From Endoryza sp044226045 (GTDB lineage Bacteria > Bacteroidota > Bacteroidia > Chitinophagales > Chitinophagaceae): a stretch of DNA of 64,000 nucleotides. Shown piece after piece: positions 26,399 to 35,553 of this stretch. Below the pieces are notes generated by a model, which ran no database searches, was not told the origin of the DNA, and saw only the letters and a list, made by a program, of their open reading frames with translations. The stretch spans positions 1 through 64,000 of the forward strand of contig JBGAHR010000005.1 of assembly GCA_044226045.1 (NCBI GenBank), in the 5' to 3' direction. The translations under genes were made by a program, and so were the position numbers. Each line of letters starts with the position of its first letter. Positions within the stretch are counted from its first letter, which is position 1.

Positions 26399-26600
26399 CC
26401 ACATCCCTTTCTTTTTCTGTTTCTCTTTCCCTTTCTGTTTCCCTTTCCCTTTCTCTTTCCATTCTCACATCGTCAGTTCCTTTTCTTTTCTCTTGATCGC
26501 CTTTAATTCTTTTATTCGTTCTTTTCCTTTCTGTTTCGATTTACGACCGCTCCCGCTCTCACTTTCGCTCCCGCTCCCGCTCCCGCTCCCTTTCTTCCCC
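26399..26600 (-). repeat. Composite short-word repeat, locus 4b (extends into the DinB C-terminus)
   Basis: Pyrimidine words on the plus strand (CTTTTTCTGTTTCTCTTTCC and later CCGCTCCCGCTCTC at about 26545-26597) continue from the intergenic gap into the last 45 codons of the DinB gene. On the DinB coding strand the words read Gly-Ser/Glu-Ser and Lys/Arg/Glu. Confidence 0.82.
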
Positions 26601-27106
26601 AGGTATCTTTCTTTAATGATGTCCATATGGTGTTCAATATGGCCGGCCACTACGAAGCCCAGGGCTGCCGGGGTAATCGGGCTGGTATTGGAAATGCCTT
26701 CTCTCAGTAACTCTTCTTCGGAGAGAGAAGCGAAGAATTTTTCTGTAGAAGCCCGAAGGTCTGAAAATTCCGCTACCATTTCTTTCCATTTGCGCGAAGA
26801 GACATCCATGGATGCGCCCCAGACGTTTTCGTCGAATCCCGGTTGCGCAGAAGCGTCTTTACGGGCAAACCAGAGTGCTCGTAAAACAAATACACGCTCC
26901 GCATCGATGATATGTTGAAGAAGTTGTTTGATGGTCCATTTCCCTTCCGCATAAGCGAAATCTATTTTCTTGCGGGGAATATCCTTCAGGAATTTTTTGA
27001 ATCTTTTGGTGTTCTGACCGATTGCCCTGATCAGATCTTCCTCTTTCGCTTTGTTCACATAATTCTGAAAATGGCCGGGGGCCTTAGTTTCCGATCTTAC
27101 TATCAT
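26465..27106 (-). CDS. DinB-family protein with repeat-encoded C-terminal tail (third of three)
   Basis: 213 residues. The DinB domain covers about 1-169, with histidines in WTIKQLLQHIIDAERVF and in GHIEHHMDIIKERYL. Family members usually end at the ERYL helix, but here about 44 residues follow (GKKGSGSGSGSESESGSG then a Lys/Glu-rich end). This tail is encoded by repeat DNA and replaces the expected stop. The gene is probably functional as a metal-dependent DinB protein; the tail's effect is unknown. Confidence 0.85.
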   Translation of the reverse strand: MIVRSETKAPGHFQNYVNKAKEEDLIRAIGQNTKRFKKFLKDIPRKKIDFAYAEGKWTIKQLLQHIIDAERVFVLRALWFARKDASAQPGFDENVWGASMDVSSRKWKEMVAEFSDLRASTEKFFASLSEEELLREGISNTSPITPAALGFVVAGHIEHHMDIIKERYLGKKGSGSGSGSESESGSGRKSKQKGKERIKELKAIKRKEKELTM

Positions 27107-27137
27107 AAATGAAATTTTGACAAAATAAAATAAAAAA

Positions 27138-27162
27138 GCCGTCCGGGTAATCCCCGAACGGC
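27138..27162 (-). terminator. Terminator after the S8 protease gene
   Basis: A 10-bp stem (GCCGTTCGGGG/CCCGGACGGC with one mismatch) with a four-base loop, followed on the minus strand by TTTTTTATTTTATTTT. It separates the protease (ends 27181) from DinB (starts 27106). Confidence 0.85.
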
Positions 27163-27180
27163 AAATTTAATATTAGCTGA

Positions 27181-28899
27181 TTATCCCTTTTTGTTTTCCA
27201 AAACGGGTTTGGGTTTGCGATTCTTTTCGTTCTGATTGTTAGTAGGCTCCATTTGAGCGGCCAGTTTGGCTGCTTCATAAACGTTGATGATGCCCCCGGT
27301 TTTGGAAATGTCGGACAACTCCACCAGTTCATCCGTTCCAGGGTTTCTGACCTTAAAGGAAGGCTTCTGGGCCGACTGTTCGATACATTGCTTGATCTGT
27401 TCGGGGGTCAGGTAGGGGAAGTAGGAAAGCAACAAAGCCGCTGTTCCGGCTACTACCGGCGAGGCCATGCTGGTTCCATCCAGGCTTCTGTACACATTAC
27501 CACCCGGGAAAGTTGAATAGATGCTTGTTCCGGGCGCGAAAACATCTACCTGCTCTTTACCGTAGTTGGAGAAGTAAGCGGGCAGCTTTTCCGTTCTTTC
27601 GCCGCTGGAGCTTGCACCTACTGTTATCCAGTTAGGGGCTCTTTTGGCGGTGTTCAGCAAAATATTGTTCGGGAAATTGTCACTGCTATCGATATTGACA
27701 TGATCATTGCCTGCAGCATGAACCAGTAACACTCCTTTGGAATTGGCATATTCCACGGCTTCGTCTATCCATTTTTTGCCGGGTGAGAAACTTTTACCGA
27801 AGCTCATATTGATCACTTTCGCTCCATTGTCAACGGCATAGCGAATGGCCAGCGCAATATCTTTATCGTGCTCATCTCCATCGGGCACGGCTCTCAGCAT
27901 CATGATTTTTACATTGTCGGCGATTCCATCCATTCCCTTGCCATTCTTGCGAGAGGCTGCAATGATTCCGGATACGTGTGTGCCATGTTCGGATGCATCC
28001 AGGCTCACCATTACATTGTTGTTTCCGTAATTGCGATCGTTGATATCATTTTCGTTGTCTCCCACAACCTGGGCGCGATAGGGGACAGGAGCTTTTTCTT
28101 TCCTGGCAGCTTTTTCTTCCTCCATTTTAGCGAAGCCTTCAAATCCTTCCATAAACTCCTTATTGGAAATATCCATCATGTTGTTGGCCTTCATGAGAGA
28201 AAGAAGATAATTTTTGGCTACTCGTTCCGCAGCGTTGCCAGGTTCAAATTTCTCAAGGTCGTTGCCGGTAAATTCGTCTTTGGCCATGCCTTTGCGCAGT
28301 ATACTATCCTGGCGTTTGGCAATTTTTAATGCCTGGAAGAGCTCAACGAGGTCAACGGCTTCTTCGTTACCACCTCCTTCAATAGCCGATTTTGATTTCA
28401 GCCACATCTTGTATTCGTACAGATCGTCTTTGGAAAGTTTGGTTGTATCGATGTTCTGTCCCTCATATTTTGATTTGAGGTTAAAGTACACACGGGCACC
28501 TTCGTAGGAATCTTTTTCTACATTTCGGCCATCCTTATTCCCCAGGAAATTCCAGCCATAAATATCATCAACGTATCCGTTGTGGTCATCGTCGATACCA
28601 TTGCCTGGAATTTCGCCCGGATTTCTCCACAATACATTTTTCAAATCCTCATGAAGCGTATCAATGCCGGAATCAATTACCGCTACCAGCACGGTTTTGC
28701 TCTTGAGTTTTTTGGATTGAAGAAATTCGTATGCTTTATCGAGACTGATTCCGTAAGGACCATCTTTTTCCCTGTCCATTAAATGCCAGCCCTGGGGCGT
28801 TCCTCCACTTTTACCTTTTACACCGGTCTGCGCGGTGGCTGTATTCATCAGGACGGAAGAGGCAAACAAACAGAAAGAGGCCAGAAATAGATTCCTCAT
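27181..28899 (-). CDS. Secreted S8 (subtilisin-like) serine protease
   Basis: 572 residues with a signal peptide (cleavage near ATAQTG). The catalytic triad is visible: Asp76 in VAVIDSGID, His305 in EHGTHVSG, and Ser477 in GTSMASPVVAGTAALL. Asp and His are 229 residues apart, far more than in subtilisin, so a large insertion sits between them. The C-terminal tail is Lys/Asn-rich (NEKNRKPKPVLENKKG). It probably acts extracellularly or at the envelope. A terminator follows at 27138-27162. Confidence 0.95.
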   Translation of the reverse strand: MRNLFLASFCLFASSVLMNTATAQTGVKGKSGGTPQGWHLMDREKDGPYGISLDKAYEFLQSKKLKSKTVLVAVIDSGIDTLHEDLKNVLWRNPGEIPGNGIDDDHNGYVDDIYGWNFLGNKDGRNVEKDSYEGARVYFNLKSKYEGQNIDTTKLSKDDLYEYKMWLKSKSAIEGGGNEEAVDLVELFQALKIAKRQDSILRKGMAKDEFTGNDLEKFEPGNAAERVAKNYLLSLMKANNMMDISNKEFMEGFEGFAKMEEEKAARKEKAPVPYRAQVVGDNENDINDRNYGNNNVMVSLDASEHGTHVSGIIAASRKNGKGMDGIADNVKIMMLRAVPDGDEHDKDIALAIRYAVDNGAKVINMSFGKSFSPGKKWIDEAVEYANSKGVLLVHAAGNDHVNIDSSDNFPNNILLNTAKRAPNWITVGASSSGERTEKLPAYFSNYGKEQVDVFAPGTSIYSTFPGGNVYRSLDGTSMASPVVAGTAALLLSYFPYLTPEQIKQCIEQSAQKPSFKVRNPGTDELVELSDISKTGGIINVYEAAKLAAQMEPTNNQNEKNRKPKPVLENKKG

Positions 28900-29035
28900 G
28901 TGTTAACTAGTTTTATGATAAGATGCAGGTAATTCCAATTATCGTTGCGTGATTGAATTAATGACAGTCTTTTAGTTATTCATTAACAGGAAAGTTGATG
29001 GGCGGTTTTAAAGGGTAACAAATATATAAAAAGAA

Positions 29036-29068
29036 GGCCATGCATGTCTGTTAAATACATGAATGGCC
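29036..29068 (-). terminator. Terminator after the OmpA gene
   Basis: An 11-bp stem (GGCCATTCATG/CATGCATGGCC with one mismatch) around an 11-base loop, followed on the minus strand by TTCTTTTTATATATTTG. It ends the ompA-type transcript. Confidence 0.65.
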
Positions 29069-29090
29069 CTGAAATGTTTATTATATGTGA

Positions 29091-30596
29091 CTAATCATTT
29101 GCCAATTTCAGCTCCACCCGTCGGTTTTGGGCTTTGCCTTCGGCTGTATTGTTGTCGCCAACTGGTTGATCCTGACCAAATCCTTTCGAATTAAGCCTTT
29201 CTGCAGCCACCCCTTTCTTAACCAGGTAGGCTTTCACCGCATCGGCTCTTTTCTGCGAGAGCACCAGGTTGTAAGATGCCTTACCCACATTATCGGTATG
29301 ACCTTCTACCGACAATCTGAATGACGGGTTCTCTTTCAGGATTGCGGCCACCTCATCGAGCGCTGCAAAAGATCTGCTCAGCAGCTTATCACTATTCAGG
29401 TCAAAGAAGATATTGCGGGCCGCGAAGTTCACTTTCTCTACAATCTCCTTTTTGATCTCCGGACAACCGTTGTTTTCGCGAGTTCCGGGTTCATTCGGGC
29501 ATTTATCTTCCTTATCATTCAGGCCATCGCCATCACTGTCGGGAATAGGACAACCTTTGTATTCTGCGAGACCTGCTTTATCGGGACAAGAATCCTGTTC
29601 ATCATTTATTCCATCACCATCGGTATCAGGAATGGGGCAACCCTGGTATTTGGCGAGGCCGGGCACTGTGGGGCATTTATCTTCTTCATCATTTACCCCG
29701 TCCTTGTCGGTATCAGGAATAGGACATCCCTGGTATTTGGCCAGACCCGGTGTTTCCGGGCATTTGTCTGTTTTGTCTGCCACGCCGTCGCCATCTTTGT
29801 CCGGGCAACCCTGGGTAGCCGCTGAACCGGGTACAGTCGGGCAGGCGTCCTGCTCATCCGGTACGCCATCCTTATCCTTGTCTTTGGGTTTTTTCTCTGC
29901 TGGTTTATTGTTCAACCAGAAGCCAAGCGAAATTCCCATGACCTGGTGTTTAAATGTACCATCGTAATCTGCCGTAAAAAAGTTAGATAAACCCTGGCTA
30001 TAGTAACCGGTGATCAGGATATTTTTCAATTCAAATCCGGCCCTGGCATTCACACCGAAATCAAATGTCTTCGATTTATTGGGAGCATCTCCTGTTTCCA
30101 GGGTTACTGTTTCTTTCGTGTATTTGTTGGTGGTGTCCCTGAGTTCGTTGGTCAGTTTGCCATTGAAGAAGAAACTGAGATAGGGACCTGCACTCAGGAT
30201 GAAATTCTTATTGGTTCCGAGGGGAATTTTATAAGCCAGATTCACCGGTATCTCAATATAGTTGATGGAGAAAGTGCTGTTGAAACGGAACGTATCGGTG
30301 GAAGCCTGGTTGTCGGGATTGGTTACCTGGTCGTATTTTCTTCCTTTGCTTGTGTAGAAAATACCGGGATGAACGAACCAGCGTTTCGAATTTCCGACCG
30401 GCAATTCTGCCAGGAGACCGATATTGAATCCGGATTTACGGGAATAGAAAGGTTTGGTGGTGCTATCCCAGCCAGGAATAGAGTTAGACTCATTAACAGA
30501 CGACCAGTGCGGGCCGCCGAGTAATCCGACTTTTAACTGACTGAAGCAGGAGAGGCTAAGCAGAATAGCAGTGGAGAAAACGTACAGTTTTTTCAT
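29091..30596 (-). CDS. OmpA-family protein with thrombospondin type-3 repeats
   Basis: 501 residues. Signal peptide (MKKLYVFSTAILLSLSCFSQ), an N-terminal outer membrane beta-barrel (about 25-230), five calcium-binding DxDxDG-type thrombospondin type-3 repeats (about 235-370: DKDGVPDEQDACP and similar), and a C-terminal OmpA domain (FFDLNSDKL, VEGHTDNVG, NRRVELKL). It anchors the outer membrane to peptidoglycan and stabilises the envelope. The OmpA domain's NRR motif suggests peptidoglycan binding is intact. Confidence 0.96.
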   Translation of the reverse strand: MKKLYVFSTAILLSLSCFSQLKVGLLGGPHWSSVNESNSIPGWDSTTKPFYSRKSGFNIGLLAELPVGNSKRWFVHPGIFYTSKGRKYDQVTNPDNQASTDTFRFNSTFSINYIEIPVNLAYKIPLGTNKNFILSAGPYLSFFFNGKLTNELRDTTNKYTKETVTLETGDAPNKSKTFDFGVNARAGFELKNILITGYYSQGLSNFFTADYDGTFKHQVMGISLGFWLNNKPAEKKPKDKDKDGVPDEQDACPTVPGSAATQGCPDKDGDGVADKTDKCPETPGLAKYQGCPIPDTDKDGVNDEEDKCPTVPGLAKYQGCPIPDTDGDGINDEQDSCPDKAGLAEYKGCPIPDSDGDGLNDKEDKCPNEPGTRENNGCPEIKKEIVEKVNFAARNIFFDLNSDKLLSRSFAALDEVAAILKENPSFRLSVEGHTDNVGKASYNLVLSQKRADAVKAYLVKKGVAAERLNSKGFGQDQPVGDNNTAEGKAQNRRVELKLAND

Positions 30597-30819
30597 ATTT
30601 TATTGGTCTTGATCACCCCCTAATAACGTTTGATAACCCATTATATTTTAGGAACATTGGCATAATCCGGTCATCGTCTTTTGGGCAGGATTATTTGCGG
30701 GAAAGCCATGAGTGTTTCCTCCTAGGCAACTATCCCTGTAAACTGAACAGATCATTTGTTATGAGCGGATTATACAATCGCCGCAGTTGGCTTAAATTGC
30801 GTTTTCCAAAACCAACTAA

Positions 30820-32991
30820 TTGAAAAAGCCCTCCCTGCTGCTGTCCATGCTGCTTTCGGTAATCTTTTCGTTTGCCCAGAAAAAGAATGCGGATTACCGT
30901 ATCCATATCCGAAAGACGGCTGAATCGGTGCTGGTAGATGGCAGTGAAAATGATGCCGCCTGGCAAAATGCAGAATCAGCTTCCAACTTCTTTATGGTAC
31001 TTCCCATGGATACCAGCCACGCCAGGGTTAATACCGAAGTAAAAATGACCTATGACCAGGAAAATATTTACCTGCTGGCGATTTGTTATCACGAGCCTGG
31101 TCAACGGTATATGGTCGAGTCACTAAAAAGAGATTTTACTTTCGGGAAGAATGATAATTTTCTGCTTTTCATGGATCCTTTCGAAGACCTTACCAATGGT
31201 TTTGCTTTTGGTGCCAGTGCCGCCGGAGCCCAATGGGATGGAATGATGTATGAAGGAGGAAAAGTTGACCTAAGTTGGGACAATAAGTGGACCTCCAGTG
31301 TAAAAAACTATCCCGATCATTGGATCTTCGAGGCAGCCATTCCGTTTAAAACGATTCGCTATAAACCAGGTATTCGCGAATGGGGCATCAATTTCAGCAG
31401 GCTCGATATAACAAAGGCTGAAAAATCCAGCTGGACCCCGATCCCACGGCAATTCCCAACCGCTTCACTGGCTTATACCGGTACCCTGGTATGGGACGAA
31501 CCTCCGCCATCAGCCGGTTCAAATATCTCCGTCATACCTTACGTATTAGGAGGGCTAAGCAAAAACTACGACACAAAAAAATCGGCAGAATACCGGAAGG
31601 ATATTGGAATGGATGCGAAGATCGCTTTAACCTCATCATTGAACCTGGACCTTACAGTTAACCCGGATTTTTCACAGGTTGAAGTGGATCGTCAGATCAC
31701 CAACCTCGATCGATTTGAATTATTCTTTCCGGAAAGACGACAGTTTTTCCTGGAGAACGGAGATCATTTCTCCAATTTCGGTTATTCGTCAATACGTCCT
31801 TTTTTCTCCCGGCGAATCGGATTGAATGCACCCATCAGGGGAGGAGCGCGATTAAGCGGGAAACTGAACAAGAACTGGCGCCTGGGCATCATGGATATGC
31901 AAACGGGCGCTGTTGATTCGGTTGGATTGCCGGCCCAGAATTTCGCAGTAGTTGCCCTTCAGCGAAAAATATTTTCGCGGTCAAATCTCGGCTTCATCTT
32001 TATCAATAAGCAGTCTGTAAATTATAACGGCCCGGATTCAGGAAAGCAGGCTTTCAGTAATTACAACAGAAATGCAGGCATTGAGTACAATCTGGCTTCT
32101 TCCAACAACTTGTGGACAGGAAAACTCATGGCCTTGAAATCTTTTAGTCCGGGTGTGTCCGGACAGGATTGGGTACAGGCGGCAAACTTGCAATACGCCA
32201 GCCGCAAATGGGTATTGTCCTGGCAACACGAATATGTAGGCAAAAACTATAATGCAGAAGTGGGCTACGTGCCGCGCAAAGATTACATACGGATCAATCC
32301 GCTGGCTTCCTACTTGTTTTTCCCGAAGAAAGGACCCGTTGTGAGCCATGGACCCAAACTATCCGCATCCTATTATTTCAATTCCCGTTGGCGCCGGACC
32401 GATCATGAGAACTTCCTGATCTACTTTGTGAATTTCAGAAACCAGGCTGTGCTCGATGGGTGGGTAGCCGAAGATTATGTGGAATTACTGAATCCATTTG
32501 ATCCAACCAATTCAGGGAAAGATACCCTGGCAAGAGGAACCCGTCATTACTGGAAGGCCTTTGGGCTGGAATATTTCTCCAAGCCGCAATCAAGATTTAC
32601 CTATAGTATTTCAACCCGTTTCGGCGGCTTCTACGCTGATGGCAGCCGATCCAATGTAAGTGTAGAGCTCGGTTATCGTTTTCAGCCATTTGTCAATATC
32701 GCGCTTAGCACCAATTACAATCACATCAGTATGCCTTCCCCCTGGAAAACAACCGATCTCTGGCTGGTGGGCCCCAGGGTGGATCTGACCATGACGAACA
32801 AGTTATTCCTGACTACTTTTATTCAATACAATAACCAGTTGAAGAATATGAATGTCAATACCCGCTTCCAATGGCGGTATCGACCGGCTTCCGATTTGTT
32901 CATTGTGTATACAGACAATTACCTTCCTTCACCCTTCTCTGTAAAGAACCGGGCCGTGGTGTTGAAGTTCACTTACTGGTGGAATTTATAG
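30820..32991 (+). CDS. DUF5916 protein with CBM9-like N-terminal domain
   Basis: 723 residues. Begins with TTG at 30820, which gives a full signal peptide (KKPSLLLSMLLSVIFSFAQ); no ATG upstream fits. An N-terminal carbohydrate-binding-family-9-like domain (about 25-210; VLVDGSENDAAWQNAE, IWKFEAAIPF-type) is followed by a DUF5916 outer membrane beta-barrel ending in a strand with terminal FTYWWNL. Probably an outer membrane protein, perhaps binding a carbohydrate. Confidence 0.85.
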   Translation: MKKPSLLLSMLLSVIFSFAQKKNADYRIHIRKTAESVLVDGSENDAAWQNAESASNFFMVLPMDTSHARVNTEVKMTYDQENIYLLAICYHEPGQRYMVESLKRDFTFGKNDNFLLFMDPFEDLTNGFAFGASAAGAQWDGMMYEGGKVDLSWDNKWTSSVKNYPDHWIFEAAIPFKTIRYKPGIREWGINFSRLDITKAEKSSWTPIPRQFPTASLAYTGTLVWDEPPPSAGSNISVIPYVLGGLSKNYDTKKSAEYRKDIGMDAKIALTSSLNLDLTVNPDFSQVEVDRQITNLDRFELFFPERRQFFLENGDHFSNFGYSSIRPFFSRRIGLNAPIRGGARLSGKLNKNWRLGIMDMQTGAVDSVGLPAQNFAVVALQRKIFSRSNLGFIFINKQSVNYNGPDSGKQAFSNYNRNAGIEYNLASSNNLWTGKLMALKSFSPGVSGQDWVQAANLQYASRKWVLSWQHEYVGKNYNAEVGYVPRKDYIRINPLASYLFFPKKGPVVSHGPKLSASYYFNSRWRRTDHENFLIYFVNFRNQAVLDGWVAEDYVELLNPFDPTNSGKDTLARGTRHYWKAFGLEYFSKPQSRFTYSISTRFGGFYADGSRSNVSVELGYRFQPFVNIALSTNYNHISMPSPWKTTDLWLVGPRVDLTMTNKLFLTTFIQYNNQLKNMNVNTRFQWRYRPASDLFIVYTDNYLPSPFSVKNRAVVLKFTYWWNL

Positions 32992-32998
32992 CAATAAC

Positions 32999-33403
32999 TT
33001 ATTCAAGTGAAGATCGGCCGATCAAAAGCGCTTCCTCGAACAGGAAAGCGATTACCCATCCCAGTGCTACGCCAACAGCATAACAGACCAGATCACTCCA
33101 TAAGAATCCCTGTCCTAATAACATTCTTCCCAGGAAAGTATGCCTCCATTCATTGATCCATCCTGCCTGGTACAACTGAGATAGTTCAATCAATACGCCA
33201 AAAGAGTAAGTGATAACAGCTGTTTTTATTCTGTTCCACCCCGGAAACAGCATTCGTATCAGCAGGAAGAACAGGGTAGCCCATAAGGTGTCGCCACCGA
33301 ATTCGGCTATAAATGATGGAAACAATGCCGGGATTTTGCGGGTAGCCAGTCCGATCGGAATGATGATGGAGATCATCAGCAAATAGGATACTCGTAATTT
33401 CAT
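32999..33403 (-). CDS. DUF2809 membrane protein
   Basis: 134 residues from the ATG at 33403, which gives the usual MKLRVSYLL start of this family; an ATG at 33427 would add 8 residues. About four membrane helices. Motif IELSQLYQAGWINEWRHTFLGRMLLGQGFLWSDLVCYAVGV is typical of DUF2809 (distantly VanZ-like). Function unknown. It is convergent with the DUF5916 gene at 8 bases. Confidence 0.83.
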   Translation of the reverse strand: MKLRVSYLLMISIIIPIGLATRKIPALFPSFIAEFGGDTLWATLFFLLIRMLFPGWNRIKTAVITYSFGVLIELSQLYQAGWINEWRHTFLGRMLLGQGFLWSDLVCYAVGVALGWVIAFLFEEALLIGRSSLE

Positions 33404-33454
33404 ATGACTAAGCGATAACAATGACATGACGGGACTTTAAGAATGGCAAGAATA

Positions 33455-33946
33455 TTAGTTAGCCGACACTCGAACTGATTTTGTTTTCCTGGCCAAGAGT
33501 TTCATGCGGAAACTTTTTCGGCCGGTAAGCAGGTTGCGTTTTACTCCTGCCTTTTCTTTTACAGCAGTCACCACCGGCTTAGTGTTACTTTGTTCAGGAT
33601 TTCTTTTTCGAATGGGTGCTCCCTGCGCGTAGAGTTTAGAACCCATGCCTGCCAGCACGCCCAACAACATCAGCCATTTCATGGTTGCCTTTCTAAGGGA
33701 GAATCGAGTTACTTTATTTTTAGAAGCCTGCTGATCATATAATGTCGGAGAAATCTGATCTTTTATAAAACGGCCGCAAACCGATCCTTCCGGGTATCGA
33801 TCGAGGTAATCATTTATCTCTTTGCTGGTTTTTGAAGAAAAATCTATAACCTGTTTCTGACAGGCATTACAGAATTTTCCATCTTTTGTAGTAATCATGC
33901 CAGACCATTTTTCCTGGCAGGGATGTGGCAAGTAGAGGTTGGCCAT
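33455..33946 (-). CDS. Single-pass membrane protein with N-terminal cysteine motif
   Basis: 163 residues. The N-terminal 65 residues contain four cysteines, among them FCNACQK and VCGRF, the layout of a small zinc-ribbon-like domain common in Bacteroidota proteins of unknown function. A membrane helix follows (about 90-107), then a Lys/Arg-rich tail, so the Cys part is predicted cytoplasmic. The function is unknown; a role in anti-sigma or regulatory signalling is possible but only by analogy. Transcription is towards the DUF2809 gene. Confidence 0.7.
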   Translation of the reverse strand: MANLYLPHPCQEKWSGMITTKDGKFCNACQKQVIDFSSKTSKEINDYLDRYPEGSVCGRFIKDQISPTLYDQQASKNKVTRFSLRKATMKWLMLLGVLAGMGSKLYAQGAPIRKRNPEQSNTKPVVTAVKEKAGVKRNLLTGRKSFRMKLLARKTKSVRVSAN

Positions 33947-34042
33947 ACAGTTTGTTTGTATTCAAGGTACGATCGTTACCAGGTGACTAAACGGTCACAT
34001 TTATCCATTTATCCTGTCTTCTGAAAACTTTAACAAATAAAA

Positions 34043-34063
34043 AAGGCTCCTTCAAGGAGCCTT
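34043..34063 (-). terminator. Terminator after the aldehyde dehydrogenase gene
   Basis: Perfect 8-bp stem AAGGCTCC/GGAGCCTT with a 5-base loop, followed on the minus strand by TTTTTATTTG. Ends the ALDH transcript. Confidence 0.85.
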
Positions 34064-34083
34064 AGCCAATTTATTTTCTGCGA

Positions 34084-35526
34084 TCAGATATCAAATTTGA
34101 TTCCCTGTGCCAATGGTAATTTGGAAGAGTAATTGATGGTGTTGGTCTGACGACGCATATAGTTTTTCCAGGCATCGCTGCCGCTTTCCCGGCCACCACC
34201 CGTTTCTTTTTCACCTCCGAACGCACCACCAATTTCAGCACCTGAAGTTCCAATGTTTACGTTGGCGATACCGCAATCGCTTCCAGCCGCTGACAGGAAC
34301 TGTTCTGCTTCCCGCAGGTTCAGTGTCATGATCGAAGAGGACAGACCTTGCGGTACCCCGTTTTGAATCGCAATCGCTTCCTCCATGGTACTGTACTTCA
34401 ACAGATAAAGGATCGGCGCGAAAGTTTCATGTTGTACAATGGCAAAATCGGGTTTTGCTTCGGCGATACAGGGTTTTACATAACAGCCACTTTCAAATCC
34501 ATCGCCTTTCAGGATGCCGCCTTCCACTACAAAAGTGCCTCCTTCTTTTTTGCATTTATCTATCGACTCTTCATACAACCGAACGGCGTCTGTATCGATG
34601 AGAGGCCCCACATGATTTTTTTCATCGAGCGGGTTTCCGATCCGCAACTGGCGATAAGCATTAACCAGTTTTTCTTTCACGCTTTCATATATACTTTCGT
34701 GGATGATTAACCGACGAGTGGAGGTGCAGCGTTGTCCCGCCGTTCCTACGGCACCGAATACGGCACCTGTGATGGCAATGCTGAGATCTGCATCTTTGGA
34801 AATGATAATGGCATTGTTTCCTCCTAATTCAAGCAGGGCTCTTCCCAGTCTTTCACCCACTGCTGCGCCCACAGCCTTGCCCATACGGGTAGAGCCGGTT
34901 GCAGACACGAGGGGAATGCGTTGATCATGACTGATCATTTCCCCGAGGGCTCTCTCCCCGATAACAATATTGCTTACGCCTTCCGGTACATTATTTTTTG
35001 CGAACACATCCTGAATAATATGCTGGCAGGCTACTGCGCAGAGAGGTGTTTTTTCCGAGGGCTTCCAGATACAGACGTCACCGCAAATCCAGGCCAGCAT
35101 ACTGTTCCAACTCCACACGGCTACCGGGAAGTTGAAAGCGGATATAATACCCACGATTCCCAACGGATGCCACTGTTCATACATGCGGTGACCAGGGCGC
35201 TCACTGTGCATGGTGAGCCCGTGCAATTGACGGGATAGTCCCACTGCGAAATCGCAGATATCGATCATTTCCTGCACTTCACCGAGTCCTTCCTGTAAAC
35301 TTTTTCCCATTTCGTAGGAAACCAGTTTGCCCAGGGGCTCTTTATATTGACGCAATGCTTCACCAATCTGGCGAACGACCTCACCTCTTTTCGGTGCCGG
35401 CCATGTTCGCCATTCCCTGAATGCTTCTGTAGCTTTCAGAACAACTTTTTCATAGGCAGCTTGATCGGTGGTGCCTACCGATGCAATTTTTTCGATACGT
35501 AATTGAGAAAGAAAATCCATAGACAT
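34084..35526 (-). CDS. Aldehyde dehydrogenase, ALDH7-like (aminoadipate-semialdehyde dehydrogenase)
   Basis: 480 residues. NAD-dependent aldehyde dehydrogenase with FNFPVAVWSWN, the catalytic Glu region LELGGNNAII, and the nucleophilic Cys in GTAGQRCTSTRR. The GNNAII form and the GQRCTSTRR sequence are characteristic of the antiquitin/ALDH7 group that acts on alpha-aminoadipic semialdehyde in lysine catabolism. Starts: MSMDF (35526) or MDF (35520). A terminator follows at 34043. Confidence 0.92.
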   Translation of the reverse strand: MSMDFLSQLRIEKIASVGTTDQAAYEKVVLKATEAFREWRTWPAPKRGEVVRQIGEALRQYKEPLGKLVSYEMGKSLQEGLGEVQEMIDICDFAVGLSRQLHGLTMHSERPGHRMYEQWHPLGIVGIISAFNFPVAVWSWNSMLAWICGDVCIWKPSEKTPLCAVACQHIIQDVFAKNNVPEGVSNIVIGERALGEMISHDQRIPLVSATGSTRMGKAVGAAVGERLGRALLELGGNNAIIISKDADLSIAITGAVFGAVGTAGQRCTSTRRLIIHESIYESVKEKLVNAYRQLRIGNPLDEKNHVGPLIDTDAVRLYEESIDKCKKEGGTFVVEGGILKGDGFESGCYVKPCIAEAKPDFAIVQHETFAPILYLLKYSTMEEAIAIQNGVPQGLSSSIMTLNLREAEQFLSAAGSDCGIANVNIGTSGAEIGGAFGGEKETGGGRESGSDAWKNYMRRQTNTINYSSKLPLAQGIKFDI

Positions 35527-35553
35527 GATTTAAGCGTGGCAAAGGTAAGACTT

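Noticed and set aside
26224..26496. Plus-strand ORF of 90 residues rich in Ser/Leu
   Set aside because: Entirely repeat-derived; the frame is open because pyrimidine-rich words lack stop codons.
1..26600. Insertion sequence or integron behind the dispersed words
   Set aside because: No transposase, integrase or att-like site is seen near any locus, so mobility is not claimed.
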